Shown piece by piece: positions 16,927 to 25,604 of a DNA stretch of 49,074 bases. Numbering within the stretch: position 1 is the stretch's first letter; every line of letters begins with the position of its first letter. The position numbers were made by a program, and so were the translations under genes. The stretch covers positions 1-49,074 of the forward strand of contig JAPPPS010000081.1 of the NCBI GenBank assembly GCA_028817405.1. Direction: 5' to 3'. The stretch comes from Gammaproteobacteria bacterium. Its GTDB lineage: Bacteria > Pseudomonadota > Gammaproteobacteria > Arenicellales > Poriferihabitantaceae. The notes under the pieces were generated by a model. That model was not told the DNA's origin and ran no database searches. It worked only from the letters and a program-made list of their open reading frames with translations.

Positions 16927-17247
16927 ATGTCAGTCCATGAGCAACTGAAACAAGTCATCGAAAGCAACGAAGTGGTGTTGTTTATGAAAGGCACGCCGGA
17001 CTTTCCGCAGTGCGGATTTTCCGGGCGCACCGCGCAAATTCTTCAAGCGTGCGACACGCGTTTCGCGTCTGTCGATGTGCTTGCCGACGACGCGGTCCGC
17101 CAGGGCATCAAGGATTATTCCAACTGGCCGACGGTGCCGCAGTTGTATGTGCGCGGCGAATTCATCGGCGGCTGCGACATCATGACGCAGTTGTATGAGA
17201 GCGGCGAGTTGCAAAAAATTCTGAAGCCGGAAACCGCGCCGAACTGA
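16927..17247 (+). CDS. grxD: Monothiol glutaredoxin (Grx4 type)
   Basis: A 106-residue monothiol glutaredoxin: FMKGTPDFPQCGFSGRTAQIL with the CGFS active site, NWPTVPQLYVRGEFIGGCDIMTQLYESGEL with TVP and GG/CD glutathione-binding residues. It carries and transfers [2Fe-2S] clusters, commonly with BolA/IbaG, whose gene is immediately upstream. ATG 16927 was chosen over the upstream in-frame 16897 start because the family begins here and a purine-rich GAGAGG precedes it. Confidence 0.95.
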   Translation: MSVHEQLKQVIESNEVVLFMKGTPDFPQCGFSGRTAQILQACDTRFASVDVLADDAVRQGIKDYSNWPTVPQLYVRGEFIGGCDIMTQLYESGELQKILKPETAPN

Positions 17248-17265
17248 GTCGCGGCGACGACGGTG

Positions 17266-17410
17266 CTATTCGCCGCCGTTGCCACTGTCGATTTTGTCGC
17301 TGTCGCCGTTATTCCGGCCGCGGTCGCGGCCGCCGTTACCGTCACCGTCGTCGCCGCCGCGGTCGCCGTTACTGTCACCGTCACCGTCGCCGCAGCCACC
17401 ACCGTCACCC
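17266..17410 (-). repeat. GACGGT-type repeat forming oxygenase tail
   Basis: Tandem GACGGTGAC/GGCGACGGC words on the minus strand, read as Asp-Gly. The conserved oxygenase domain ends just before it (RKYRAALG). A second block of the same type lies within the gene at 17797-17886. Confidence 0.8.
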
Positions 17411-18780
17411 AACGCAGCGCGGTATTTGCGCGCCACCCAGCGGTGGAAGTGGTGGGTCGGCGCGTCCATCGCCGGCGAGAACACGCCGCCGCCGAAGCCG
17501 GGCGACTGCCGCCCGCGCTGCATGCCCTCGACCGCGCTGATGTCCTCGCTGAACACCCGCGTCCACGCGGCCAGGTTGGCGGCGCGCGCGGCTTGGCAGC
17601 GCGCCGCATGCGCGCCGTCGCCGGTGTAGAACAGGCGCACTTCCTCGCGGATTCGGCCGGCCGCCAGCGGGCGGATAATCAGCGCGAAAAAGTGGTTGAC
17701 CTGGAAGCCCAACAGGAGATTCGGGTAGAACACCGGATACTCGGCGGTCTCGCGCTGCGCCGCCGGCCAGTCGGGGAATTCCGGCAACGCGCCATCGCCG
17801 CCGGCACCGTCGCCGTCACCGTCGTCGCCGCCACCGTCACCGTCGCCGCCACCGTCGCCAGCACCGTCACCACCGTCACCGTCGCCAAGCGCCGGGCGAA
17901 AAGTGCGCGTGCCTTGCCCGGCGAAGTCCTCGGAGACGATGACAGCGTAGTGGTCTTGCAGCGGCGAGTAGTCGTTCAGCGACGGGTGAATCCACGGCAG
18001 GTGGTAGGCCTCGCAGTAGTTTTCCACCGCCAATTTCCAGTTGCACTCGGCCTCCAGCGTGAGGCCCGCATCGGCCGCCGGCGACGCCAACGCCTCCGCC
18101 GCGGCCGCGCCGCCGTCCATCGCCGCCCCCAAATACGGCCGATACCGCGCCACCAACGGCGCCGCGTACTCCTCAAACGCCGGCGCGTCGCCGCTCAAAT
18201 CGATGAACAACACGCCGAGCCAGCAGTGCGACCGCACCGCCTTCAAGCCGTGCGCGGCGCGGCAAAACCCGTCCGCTTGATGCGCGCCGACGCCGCCGAT
18301 GTGCGGCGTGGATTTCAATCGGCCGCTCGCGTCGCTCAAGTCATACGCCCACGCGTGATACGGGCAGACCAGCAGGCCGCCGGTGGTTTTGGGCGCGTCC
18401 ACCAAGCGGCGGCCGCGGTGGCTGCAGACATTGTGGAACACCGCCGGCCGGCCGTCGCGGGCGCAGGCGATGAGCAGCGGCCAGCCCATGAAATCCACCG
18501 GCGTCACCCGGCCCGGCGTGGCATGGTCGGCGCAGAACGCCAGCGCGGTCCAGGCGCGGGCGAATAGGTGCGCGCGCTCGAAACGGTGGAATTCGGCGGC
18601 GGTGTACGCGGCGTTCGGCAGGCCGCGGGCCGCGGCGATGGGGCGGTCGACGGCGGTTAAATGGGCCGCGAGATGGGCAGCCAAACCGGCCGGCAAGTCA
18701 GCGCCGGGGTCGACGCCCAAGCCGGCATCGCGGCGCGAAAAACGCGCCGGGCGCGCGGACGGAATCGGGGAATCGGCCAT
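17266..18780 (-). CDS. Rieske non-haem iron oxygenase, alpha-type
   Basis: A 504-residue Rieske oxygenase. The [2Fe-2S] ligands are Cys119-His121 (CSHRG) and Cys139-His142 (CPYHAW); the mononuclear iron site shows ENYCEAYHLPWIHP with His260 and His265. These enzymes hydroxylate or demethylate aromatic rings or quaternary amines such as choline, betaine or carnitine with electrons from a separate reductase. No reductase gene is adjacent, so the substrate is open. Two Asp/Gly low-complexity stretches occur: in the middle (about residues 299-328, DNA 17797-17886) and as a tail of about 45 residues (17266-17410). The frame is open to 18948, but ATG 18780 is preferred because the upstream residues are repetitive and non-homologous. 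Confidence 0.88.
   Translation of the reverse strand: MADSPIPSARPARFSRRDAGLGVDPGADLPAGLAAHLAAHLTAVDRPIAAARGLPNAAYTAAEFHRFERAHLFARAWTALAFCADHATPGRVTPVDFMGWPLLIACARDGRPAVFHNVCSHRGRRLVDAPKTTGGLLVCPYHAWAYDLSDASGRLKSTPHIGGVGAHQADGFCRAAHGLKAVRSHCWLGVLFIDLSGDAPAFEEYAAPLVARYRPYLGAAMDGGAAAAEALASPAADAGLTLEAECNWKLAVENYCEAYHLPWIHPSLNDYSPLQDHYAVIVSEDFAGQGTRTFRPALGDGDGGDGAGDGGGDGDGGGDDGDGDGAGGDGALPEFPDWPAAQRETAEYPVFYPNLLLGFQVNHFFALIIRPLAAGRIREEVRLFYTGDGAHAARCQAARAANLAAWTRVFSEDISAVEGMQRGRQSPGFGGGVFSPAMDAPTHHFHRWVARKYRAALGDGGGCGDGDGDSNGDRGGDDGDGNGGRDRGRNNGDSDKIDSGNGGE
17797..17886 (-). repeat. GACGGT-type repeat inside Rieske oxygenase
   Basis: About 90 bases of GACGGTGGCGAC-like words within the catalytic domain gene, encoding roughly 30 Asp/Gly residues between the mononuclear iron His pair and the conserved YPVFYPNLLLGFQVNH block. 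It is in frame, so the domain is stretched but not broken. Confidence 0.8.
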
Positions 18781-19105
18781 GGAAAAGACGGTGAGACGAC
18801 AGGCCCCAATCGTCGCATCCCGGCGCGCGCTGGGCAAGGGCGACGGCGCGGCGGCGATGAAAACCGGCGGCCCGGCCGCGGCGATAAAAACCGGCGACTC
18901 GGCCGTGGCGGCGAAAGCCGGCGCCCCCGCCGCGGACGGTGGCCGCACCCGCGCACGCTAAAAAACCAAGCCCGGCCGGAAAACTGGACTCTTGGCAAAA
19001 AAACCGTTATCGTGGCAATTTCTTCCATCTCCAATCTCGCAATGCGGCCCGCGCCGGGCAAGTCCCCGCGCCGCGCCGCCGGCGAATCGCAAGGGGGAAA
19101 CGCCC
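18781..19105. other. Gene-free divergent region, 325 bases
   Basis: It lies between the divergent Rieske oxygenase and universal stress protein genes. The first half is a GC-rich Ala/Gly/Pro-coding composition with internal near-repeats of AAAACCGGCG (about 18860-18900). The second half contains an A-rich stretch GGCAAAAAAACCG near 19000. I see no convincing gene, and no clear promoter boxes could be chosen. Confidence 0.5.
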
Positions 19106-19540
19106 ATGTCGCAAACCATGTTAGTCGGAATAGACGGCAGCGCGCCCGGCTCGCGCGCGGCCGAGTTCGCCGCCTCGGTGGCGCGCGCCCAGCAGGCGAA
19201 CCTGTTGGTCGTCTATGTCATCCCGTGGTCGCCGTTCACTTTCAACACGCCGGAGGAAAACGAATCGCGCCACCGTCGGCGCGAGGAGGAAATCGAACTG
19301 GCGCGCTCCAAAGTGCTGGCGCCGCTGCTGGATTCCTTGAACGCCGGCGACGGCAAAGTCGAGGGCTTGGTGCGGCACGGCCGCCCGGCCGAAATCATCA
19401 ACCATGTCGCGGAGGAGCGCAATGCTTCGCAGATTTTCATCGGCCGCACCGGCGACTCCGGGCTGAAAGACATCCTGTTCGGCAGCGTGGCCGGCAACCT
19501 GGTGCAGACCGCGTCGATTCCCGTGACCATCATTCCATAG
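19106..19540 (+). CDS. Universal stress protein, UspA family
   Basis: A 144-residue UspA-fold protein with VGIDGS at the N-terminus and the ATP-binding G-x2-G-x9-G(S) pattern in GRTGDSGLKDILFGSVAGNLV, followed by IPVTII. It is likely a nucleotide-binding stress or signalling protein in the cytoplasm. Its neighbour 43 bases downstream is an amino-acid:cation symporter. Small Usp proteins often accompany transporters and may modulate them; that is inference. ATG 19106 follows an AAGGGGG ribosome site. Confidence 0.9.
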   Translation: MSQTMLVGIDGSAPGSRAAEFAASVARAQQANLLVVYVIPWSPFTFNTPEENESRHRRREEEIELARSKVLAPLLDSLNAGDGKVEGLVRHGRPAEIINHVAEERNASQIFIGRTGDSGLKDILFGSVAGNLVQTASIPVTIIP

Positions 19541-19583
19541 CGCCGCGCGCCCGGATGAACCCCAACCAAGAGAGGCTCCGCTC

Positions 19584-21269
19584 ATGAACAGAATTACCAT
19601 CAACGGTTGTTTCGCCGCGCTGCGCGCCGCCGCCATCGTCGCCGCCACCGCCGCGCTCATCGCGGCCGCGCCGGCTGTAGCGCAAACCCAAACGCAAACT
19701 CAAACCCAAGGCGACCGCGCGCTGTCGCCGACCCAAGCGTGGATTGAAGGCATCGAAGACCCGTCGCTCGGCTACCGCGCGTGGATCCACGGCATCGTGC
19801 CGGCCGCAGCCGAAGCCGAAGCGCCGTCCGGCATCGACGCCGCCATCAACGCGTTCACCGCGCCGGTCGCGTCGTTCATCGGCAAGGTGGTGTTTTTCCG
19901 CATCGAAGTGTTCGGCGCGGGCCTGCCGCTGGTGGTGTTGTGGCTGGTCATCGGCGCGGTGTTCTTCACTTTGTACATGAACTTCATCAACCTGCGCGGC
20001 TTCAAGCACGCCATCGAACTGGTGCGCGGCGACTACGCCGACCCCAACAGCCACGGCGAAGTCTCGCACTTCCAAGCGCTGGCGACCGCGGTGTCCGGCA
20101 CCGTCGGCATCGGCAACATCGGCGGCGTGGCGGTGGCCGTCACCGTCGGCGGGGCGGGGGCCACCTTCTGGCTCATCGTGGCCGGCTTCCTCGGTATGTC
20201 GACCAAGTTTGTGGAATGCACGCTCGGGGTTAAATACCGTCAGGAATTTGAAGACGGGCATGTGTCCGGCGGCCCCATGTACTACCTGCGCAAGGGATTC
20301 TCGGACCGCGGCATGCACGGTTTCGGCAAGTTCATGGGCGCGTTCTACGCCATCGGCATCTTCATCGGCGCGCTCGGCATCGGCAACATGTTTCAGTCGA
20401 ACCAGGCGTACGTCCAATTGAACAATGTCGCGGGCGGCGCGCTGGACGGCCTCGGCTGGCTGGTCGGATTGGTCATGGCCGCGGTGGTGTTCATGGTCAT
20501 CGTCGGCGGCATCAAGTCCATCGCCCGCGTCACCGAAAAAATCGTGCCGTTCATGGCGTTGTTCTACTGCGTGTTCGCGCTCATCGTCATCTTCCTGAAC
20601 AGCGCGGTGTTGCCGCAGGCGGTGGCCAACATCTTCGCCGGCGCATTCACCGGCGAGGGCGTGGCCGGCGGCGCGTTGGGCGCGCTGATTATCGGCTTCC
20701 AGCGCGCGGTGTTCTCCAACGAGGCCGGCATCGGCTCGGCCTCCATCGCCCACTCCGCGGTCAAAACCGACGAGCCGGTAACCGAAGGCATCGTCTCGCT
20801 GTTGGAGCCGTTCATCGACACCATCGTCATCTGCACCATCACCGCATTGGTCATCGGCACCGCGCAAGTCGCCGACCCGTACTTCGCCGGCGACGCGCAG
20901 GGCGTGGCCATGACCTCGGCCGCTTTCGCGCGCGAGTTTTCGTGGTTCCCGCTGCCGCTGGCGTTCGCCGCGGTGCTGTTCGCGTTCTCGACCATGATTT
21001 CGTGGTCGTATTACGGTTTGAAAGGCTGGTCGTATTTGTTCGGCGAGAGCGCCAAGAGCCAAATCAACTACAAAGTCATCTTCTGCGCGTTCGTGGCGCT
21101 GGGCTGCGTCGTGCAACTCGGGCCCATCCTCGACATCTCGGATGCGCTGGTGTTCCTGATTTGCGTGCCGAACATCCTCGGCCTGTACTTCCTCGCGCCG
21201 ATTGTGAAGAAGGAAATGAACTCCTACTTCGCGCGCATCGACAGCGGCGAGATTAAGAAATACAAATAG
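19584..21269 (+). CDS. Alanine/glycine:cation symporter (AGCS family)
   Basis: A 561-residue sodium- or proton-coupled transporter for alanine, glycine or related amino acids. It starts with a cleavable-type signal (RAAAIVAATAALIAAAPAVAQ) followed by (TQ)x4, then about eleven membrane segments. AGCS blocks include FKHAIELVRGDY, VSGTVGIGNIGGVAVAV (sodium/substrate site), KFVECTLGVKYR, GGPMYYLRKGF, FSNEAGIGSASIAHSAVKTDEPV and TMISWSYYGLKGW. It is longer than the usual 450-480 because of the signal and periplasmic N-terminal stretch. A good AGAGAGG-like ribosome site lies before ATG. Probably co-expressed with the preceding usp gene. Confidence 0.92.
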   Translation: MNRITINGCFAALRAAAIVAATAALIAAAPAVAQTQTQTQTQGDRALSPTQAWIEGIEDPSLGYRAWIHGIVPAAAEAEAPSGIDAAINAFTAPVASFIGKVVFFRIEVFGAGLPLVVLWLVIGAVFFTLYMNFINLRGFKHAIELVRGDYADPNSHGEVSHFQALATAVSGTVGIGNIGGVAVAVTVGGAGATFWLIVAGFLGMSTKFVECTLGVKYRQEFEDGHVSGGPMYYLRKGFSDRGMHGFGKFMGAFYAIGIFIGALGIGNMFQSNQAYVQLNNVAGGALDGLGWLVGLVMAAVVFMVIVGGIKSIARVTEKIVPFMALFYCVFALIVIFLNSAVLPQAVANIFAGAFTGEGVAGGALGALIIGFQRAVFSNEAGIGSASIAHSAVKTDEPVTEGIVSLLEPFIDTIVICTITALVIGTAQVADPYFAGDAQGVAMTSAAFAREFSWFPLPLAFAAVLFAFSTMISWSYYGLKGWSYLFGESAKSQINYKVIFCAFVALGCVVQLGPILDISDALVFLICVPNILGLYFLAPIVKKEMNSYFARIDSGEIKKYK

Positions 21270-21410
21270 CGCGCACCGTGACGGCGTGACGGTGTGACGG
21301 TGCGGCGACGGCGACTGCAACCACAACAGCAAACCAGTCGCCGTTGCCGCGCGTTTTCCGATGCGGCATAATCGACGCGCCGTCGATACCGCGTGCGCGA
21401 ATCCTCAGTC

Positions 21411-21458
21411 GACACCGTCACCGACACCGTCACCGACACCGTCACCGACACCGTCACC
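21411..21458 (+). repeat. Four perfect 12-base tandem repeats before orn
   Basis: GACACCGTCACC repeated exactly four times, ending 32 bases before the orn start. A related GTGACGG repeat lies 120 bases upstream (21279-21300). Non-coding members of the ACCGTC repeat family, and perfect copies mean recent expansion. Confidence 0.9.
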
Positions 21459-21490
21459 GTCGCGCGCGCGTCGCCGCTTTACGATGCCTC

Positions 21491-22039
21491 ATGCCGACCA
21501 AGCGCAAACGCAACCTGGTTTGGATGGACCTGGAAATGACCGGTCTGTCGCCGCAGGACGACCGCATCATCGAAATCGCCACCGTGGTCACCGACCCGCA
21601 CTTGAACATCATCGAGGAAGGCCCGGTACTCGCCATTCACCAGTCGCTGACCCGCTTGGCGCGAATGGACGAATGGAACACGCGCACCCACACCGACAGC
21701 GGCTTGGTCGCGCGCGTGCGCGAATCAAAAATCGACGAAGAGGAAGCGCAGCGCATCACCCTCAAGTTCATCGCCAAGCATGTGCCCGGCAACCACTCGC
21801 CGTTGTGCGGCAACTCGATTTGCCAGGACCGGAGATTCCTCGCGCTCTACATGCCGAAGTTGGAATCGTACCTGCACTACCGCAACCTCGATGTCAGTTC
21901 GCTCAAAGAACTGGTCATGCGCTGGCGGCCCGACCTGCTGGATGTGTTCAAGAAAAACAACACCCACCGCGCCCTCGACGACATCCGCGAATCCATCGCC
22001 GAACTAAAGTTCTACCGCGAAACCTTCATCCGCGCATAA
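21491..22039 (+). CDS. orn: Oligoribonuclease
   Basis: A 182-residue DEDDh 3'-5' exonuclease that degrades 2-5 nt RNAs and linear c-di-GMP products. Catalytic residues are visible: [10 protein letters not shown] (Asp, Glu), the DSGLV block, [11 protein letters not shown] (Asp) and [11 protein letters not shown] (His, Asp). The full length agrees with E. coli Orn (181). The frame extends to 21344 over the tandem repeats, so ATG 21491 ([11 protein letters not shown]) was chosen. Confidence 0.96.
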   Translation: MPTKRKRNLVWMDLEMTGLSPQDDRIIEIATVVTDPHLNIIEEGPVLAIHQSLTRLARMDEWNTRTHTDSGLVARVRESKIDEEEAQRITLKFIAKHVPGNHSPLCGNSICQDRRFLALYMPKLESYLHYRNLDVSSLKELVMRWRPDLLDVFKKNNTHRALDDIRESIAELKFYRETFIRA

Positions 22040-22119
22040 TCGAAGGCGGCAGGTTGAGTCCAGCGTCTTTAATTAGGCCGGCGTGGCGGTGACGGTCAAG
22101 GAAGCGATGAACTCCAATT

Positions 22120-22290
22120 CGCAATTCCTGATGGTAGAAAAGCATGTCCCGTGCTACGACACGGGATAGGGAGCGATAGCGACCATATTTTTCACCAATC
22201 AGGAAGCCAGAGTCTTTAATTGGCCCCGCGAGCAAGCAACAAAAAACAAAGACTCTGGACTCCGGTTGCCACCGGAGTGGCAGTGGGGCG
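22120..22290 (+). repeat. Intergenic palindromic element, copy A
   Basis: It shares a block-wise alignment with 31114-31310. It contains in order: CGCAATTCC; GAAAAGCATG followed by hairpin TCCCGTG (22147-22153)/CACGGGA (22160-22166) with loop CTACGA; a TATTTTTCA block; a long inverted repeat CCAGAGTCTTT (22207-22217)/AAAGACTCTGG (22248-22258) enclosing TTAATTGGCCCCGCG and GCAACAAAA; and hairpin ACTCCGGT/ACCGGAGT (22259-22278). A third partial module CCAGCGTCTTTAATTAGGCC is at 22060-22079. There is no transposase and no open reading frame of note. Best described as a MITE-like or structured RNA/DNA repeat. Confidence 0.8.
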
Positions 22291-22350
22291 CGTCCGGCGA
22301 CCCAAATGCAGCATCGTCGAGTCGGCCAATTTGCCGTCCTTGGCGTCTGG

Positions 22351-22372
22351 ATTCCTGTTTCCAAACAGGAAT
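22351..22372. repeat. 10-base perfect palindrome
   Basis: ATTCCTGTTT (22351-22360), CC, AAACAGGAAT (22363-22372), preceded by CTGG and followed by TGCGG. Its outline (TGGATTCC...GGAAT) resembles the 20-base dRS3-type palindromes and similar dispersed repeats known from other proteobacteria; the match is one of style, not of proven homology. It could also act as a terminator stem, but no T-run follows. Confidence 0.75.
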
Positions 22373-22440
22373 TGCGGATTAGACATTTTCGCCGCCCCGA
22401 CCATCACCGCCGCGCGCCGTTCCCACCACAACACCCCCAC

Positions 22441-22470
22441 CCGCCACGCCCGCAGTCCGTTAAGCGGGCG
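22441..22470. repeat. REP-like hairpin, copy 2
   Basis: Stem CGCCCGC (22447-22453)/GCGGGCG (22464-22470), loop AGTCCGTTAA. The loop is identical to copy 3 at 48090-48099 while the stem differs by a compensated base pair. Confidence 0.75.
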
Positions 22471-22491
22471 GCCAAATTACCGGCGCTGTCG

Positions 22492-23850
22492 TCAACCGAC
22501 TAACTTTCGGTAGATTTCCGGGTCGGTTGCGCCTTCGGTGCCGAACACTAATATCCGGCTGCGCGCGTCCAAATCGAGGGCCGCGGCGAGGGGCGGGTTG
22601 GCGCGGGCGGCGATGGCGGCGGCGAGGCCGGCGACCGCGGATTCGCCGGCCTCGATGGGCGGTTCGGCGCGCGCCAATAGGCGCATGGTCGGCGCGACCA
22701 AGTCGTCGGCGATGGTGAGAAAATCATCCGCGGCCGCGCCCAGCGCCTCCCACGCCAGCGCCGATGCCTCGCCGCATGACAGGCCGGCCATCAGCGTCTC
22801 TTCGGCGATGTCCACCGCCGCGGCGCGGCCCTGCTGCGCGCTGCGCAACAAACACGCGGCCAATTCCGGCTCGACCACGATGAACCGCGGCCGCCGCGCG
22901 CCGCACCGCTCCCACAAATACGCGGCCACCGCGGCCGCCAATCCGCCGACGCCGCCCTGCACGAACACATGGGTTAATGGGCGGGCCGGTGACGGTGACG
23001 ATTCCGGCGACGGTGATTCCGGTGACGGTGACGATTCCGGCGACGGTGATGCATCTGGCGACGGTGAAGATTCCGGCGACGACTCCCCCGACCGCCCCGC
23101 CCCCGCCAACAACCCCTCCGCTTGCGCGGCGATTTCCGCCAACATCACGCTGTAGCCGGCCATCACCGTGGCCGGCGTCTCGAGGTCGTCGGGGCGCGAG
23201 GTGTCGGCGACCAAGTGCCAGTTGTTGGCGGCGGCGTGCGCGGCCGCGAGGCGCACCGATTGGTCGTAGTCGCCGCGGATGCGCGTCACTTGCGCGCCCA
23301 AGTCGCGCATCGCCTGCGCGCGCCCGGCGCTGACGCCGGCGTGGATGTAGATGCGGCAGGCGCAGCCGAAGCGCGCCGCGCCCCACGCCACCGAGCGGCC
23401 GTGGTTGCCGTCGGTGGCGGTGACCACGGTGACGCCGGCGGCGATGTCGCGAAATCGACGGTGTTGACGGTGTTGACGCTGACCGTCGCCGCCCTCCAAA
23501 TCGCTTGCCGATGCATGTTCGCCGGTGGCGGCAAAAATCCGCTTCTGCAGCAGTCGCAGCACCGCAAACGCGCCGCCCAGGGCCTTGAAACTGCCGAGGC
23601 CGAAGCGCGCGGATTCGTCCTTGTAATAGACCGCTCCGAGTTCAAATTCGTCGGCCACGCCGCGCAACTCCACCAGCGGCGTCGGCCGGTAACCGCGCCA
23701 CGCGGCCATCTCGCGCGCGGCTTCCGCGGTCGCCGCCAAACTGAAATGCCGGCGCAATGCGGCCGGATACGCGGCATCCGCGGGCGCGGCGCGACGGTTG
23801 GCGTGGTGGCGCAGGCGGGCGTTGGCGAACGCCGAGTTGGTTTTATTCAT
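22492..23850 (-). CDS. Diaminopropionate ammonia-lyase
   Basis: A PLP-dependent fold type II lyase that converts 2,3-diaminopropionate to pyruvate and two ammonia. YRPTPLVEL, YYKDESARFGLGSFKALGGAFA (Lys in SFKALGG binds PLP), VTATDGNHGRSVAWGA and HVFVQGGVGGLAAAVAAYL are the family blocks; the closest known relative is E. coli YgeX. The protein has 452 residues against about 400, owing to two repeat-derived inserts: about residues 112-138 and a Ser/Pro/Glu stretch at about 252-290 (DNA 22987-23090). Both fall between conserved blocks. Start ATG 23850. It is divergent from a lactate permease, consistent with amino-acid and organic-acid catabolism. Confidence 0.85.
   Translation of the reverse strand: MNKTNSAFANARLRHHANRRAAPADAAYPAALRRHFSLAATAEAAREMAAWRGYRPTPLVELRGVADEFELGAVYYKDESARFGLGSFKALGGAFAVLRLLQKRIFAATGEHASASDLEGGDGQRQHRQHRRFRDIAAGVTVVTATDGNHGRSVAWGAARFGCACRIYIHAGVSAGRAQAMRDLGAQVTRIRGDYDQSVRLAAAHAAANNWHLVADTSRPDDLETPATVMAGYSVMLAEIAAQAEGLLAGAGRSGESSPESSPSPDASPSPESSPSPESPSPESSPSPARPLTHVFVQGGVGGLAAAVAAYLWERCGARRPRFIVVEPELAACLLRSAQQGRAAAVDIAEETLMAGLSCGEASALAWEALGAAADDFLTIADDLVAPTMRLLARAEPPIEAGESAVAGLAAAIAARANPPLAAALDLDARSRILVFGTEGATDPEIYRKLVG
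22987..23090 (-). repeat. GATTCCGGCGACGGT-type repeat in lyase gene
   Basis: Tandem degenerate 15-base units made of GATTCC plus GGCGACGGT on the plus strand, read on the minus strand as Ser-Pro-Glu-Ser-Ser. The same building block appears in ispA and secF in another frame. Confidence 0.85.
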
Positions 23851-23975
23851 CGACCGTGCTTTACAATACCGCGCGCGGCCGGCGCATGATGCGATGCGGC
23901 GGCGCGGCGTTTGGATGGATTTCGTTTGCGTATTTCAACCGCGGAGTGTATCAAACCCCCTTCCCCGCCGCCGCC

Positions 23976-25580
23976 ATGCACGCCTTCCTGCCCGCCGTTC
24001 CGTTGTTGGTTTTGCTCGCCGCGCTGCTCTTGAAACGCGGCGCCGTGACCAGCGCCGCGGCCGGCATCGCGGCGGTGGCCGCGGTCGCGCTGCTCGATTC
24101 ACGGTTCGCCATCCGCCCGGCCGACCTGCTGGCCGCGGACCTGCCGGTCGTCCTCATCCTCACCTTGTCGGTGGCGTTGGTCATCGCGCCGGGGCAAATA
24201 TTCAACGCGCAACTGCAAGCCGCGGGCGTCATCGACGCCATCGGCGCGCGCATCGAGCGCATCGCGCTGTCGCGCATGAAAATGGCGTCGGTCATCGTGC
24301 TCGGCGCGGCCCCGGCGCTGGAATCGCTGACCGGCTTCGGCGTGTCGCTGTTCTTCACGGTGCCGGTGTTAGTGCAACTTTTCCCGCTGCGCAAGGCGTT
24401 GCTGCTGTCGCTGCTCGGCATGAACATCATGCCGTGGGGCACGCTGGCGCTTGCCACGCTGTTAGGCGCGCAACTGGCCGGCGCGCCGTTCGCGCAGTTG
24501 GCGTTCGCCACCAGCCTCACCAGTTTCGCGGTGTTCCCGGTCATCGGCGGCTTGATTTTTTTCATCTGCCGCGCGCCGGGAACACCGTGGCGCGCCCTGC
24601 TCTTTCCGCTACTCACCGGGCTGCTGCTGTCGGGCGGCTTGGTGTTTTACAACGCGTTTGCGGCCGCGGAATTGGCCGGCGTGTGCGCCGGCCTCACCGC
24701 CGCGGCGCTGATGTTGTTGGCGGAAACCTTGCGCCGCGGGCCGGGCATTTTTGCGGCGGCCGGGGCCGAGGCCGATGCCGGTGCCGCGGCCGATGCCCAA
24801 GACCCATGGCCGCTGTGGCGGTTACTCACCCCGTATTGCATCCTCATCGCGCTCATCGCCATCTCGCGCCTCGGGCCGGTCAATCACGCGTTGCAAAACC
24901 TGCTGCGCATTGAGAGCGGCGGCGTGCAGTTGGCGGTGTTCACCAGCCCCGGCGTTTTCATCGGCCTCAGCGCGGTGTTGTTGGGGGTACTGTCGTCGCG
25001 AATTTTGGCGGGCAATGCGGCGCGCAATTCATCCGCCAATTCGCCGGCTTGGCGCGACGGTGTTTTCGCGCGCGGCCTGCAGCGCGCCGGGTATCCGGTC
25101 GCGGCAATTGCGCTGTTCGTGGTGTTCGCGCAACTGCACCGCGCCAGCGGTTTGTTCGAGGCGTTGGCGGCGCGCTTGGTGGAGTTGGATTTGACGCAAA
25201 TCGCGCTGGTCGCGCCGCTTCTCGGCATGCTGAGCGGCTACGCGACCGGCTCCAATGTCGGCGGCAACGCGCTGTTCATGGCGTTGCAAAGCGACGCCGG
25301 CCGGCATTTTGAGCAGCAATTGGCGTTCGCCGCGGCGCAGAACAGCGCCGCCGGCCGGCATTTTGAGCAGCAATTGGCGTTCGCCGCGGCGCAGAACAGC
25401 GCCGCCGGGCACGCGGTTTTTATGTCGCTGCCGATTATTCTCCTGGCGCTGTCGATTGCCGCGCCGGCCGCCGGGGCCGCCGCAAAAGATGCGCAAACCT
25501 GGCTGATTCGCCGCGCGCTGCTGTGCGCGCCGCTGATTTACGCCGCGCTGGTAATTCCGTTTTTCCTGTTAATTCGCTGA
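23976..25580 (+). CDS. L-lactate permease (LctP family)
   Basis: A 534-residue membrane protein with about twelve hydrophobic segments. LctP-type blocks include the ALESLTGFGVSLFFTVPVLV motif, GMNIMPWGTLALAT and LLGMLSGYATGSNVGGNALFMALQ near the C-terminus. It likely imports lactate or glycolate with protons or sodium. The frame is open to 23757, but ATG 23976 gives the family N-terminus (MHAFLPAVPLLVLLAALLLKRG). A remarkable feature is an exact 54-base tandem duplication (25296-25403) that repeats 18 residues right after the ATGSNVGGN block. The divergent lyase gene shares a 125-base upstream region containing TACAAT at 23862-23867. Confidence 0.88.
   Translation: MHAFLPAVPLLVLLAALLLKRGAVTSAAAGIAAVAAVALLDSRFAIRPADLLAADLPVVLILTLSVALVIAPGQIFNAQLQAAGVIDAIGARIERIALSRMKMASVIVLGAAPALESLTGFGVSLFFTVPVLVQLFPLRKALLLSLLGMNIMPWGTLALATLLGAQLAGAPFAQLAFATSLTSFAVFPVIGGLIFFICRAPGTPWRALLFPLLTGLLLSGGLVFYNAFAAAELAGVCAGLTAAALMLLAETLRRGPGIFAAAGAEADAGAAADAQDPWPLWRLLTPYCILIALIAISRLGPVNHALQNLLRIESGGVQLAVFTSPGVFIGLSAVLLGVLSSRILAGNAARNSSANSPAWRDGVFARGLQRAGYPVAAIALFVVFAQLHRASGLFEALAARLVELDLTQIALVAPLLGMLSGYATGSNVGGNALFMALQSDAGRHFEQQLAFAAAQNSAAGRHFEQQLAFAAAQNSAAGHAVFMSLPIILLALSIAAPAAGAAAKDAQTWLIRRALLCAPLIYAALVIPFFLLIR
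25296..25403 (+). repeat. Perfect 54-base tandem duplication inside permease gene
   Basis: Copy 1 25296-25349 and copy 2 25350-25403 are identical over all 54 bases and duplicate 18 codons (starting AGRHFEQQLAF). The frame is kept. Identity at every third position means the event is recent, or the region is a slippage hotspot that may vary among cells. Confidence 0.95.
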
Positions 25581-25604
25581 CCGCGCGGCCCATCAAAAAC
25601 GCGC

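Larger units (their letters stand above)
22040..22491. other. Gene-free block of dispersed palindromic repeats
   Basis: 452 bases without a gene between orn and the diaminopropionate lyase gene (tail to tail). It holds a partial module (22060-22083), repeat element copy A (22120-22290), a 10-base-stem palindrome (22351-22372) and a REP-like hairpin (22441-22470). Its A/T content is higher than the surrounding genes. Confidence 0.8.

Noticed and set aside
19530-21332. 600-residue minus-strand frame opposite the AGCS symporter
   Set aside because: Antisense to a clear transporter gene; composition is His/Asp/Glu-rich shadow sequence of its codons.
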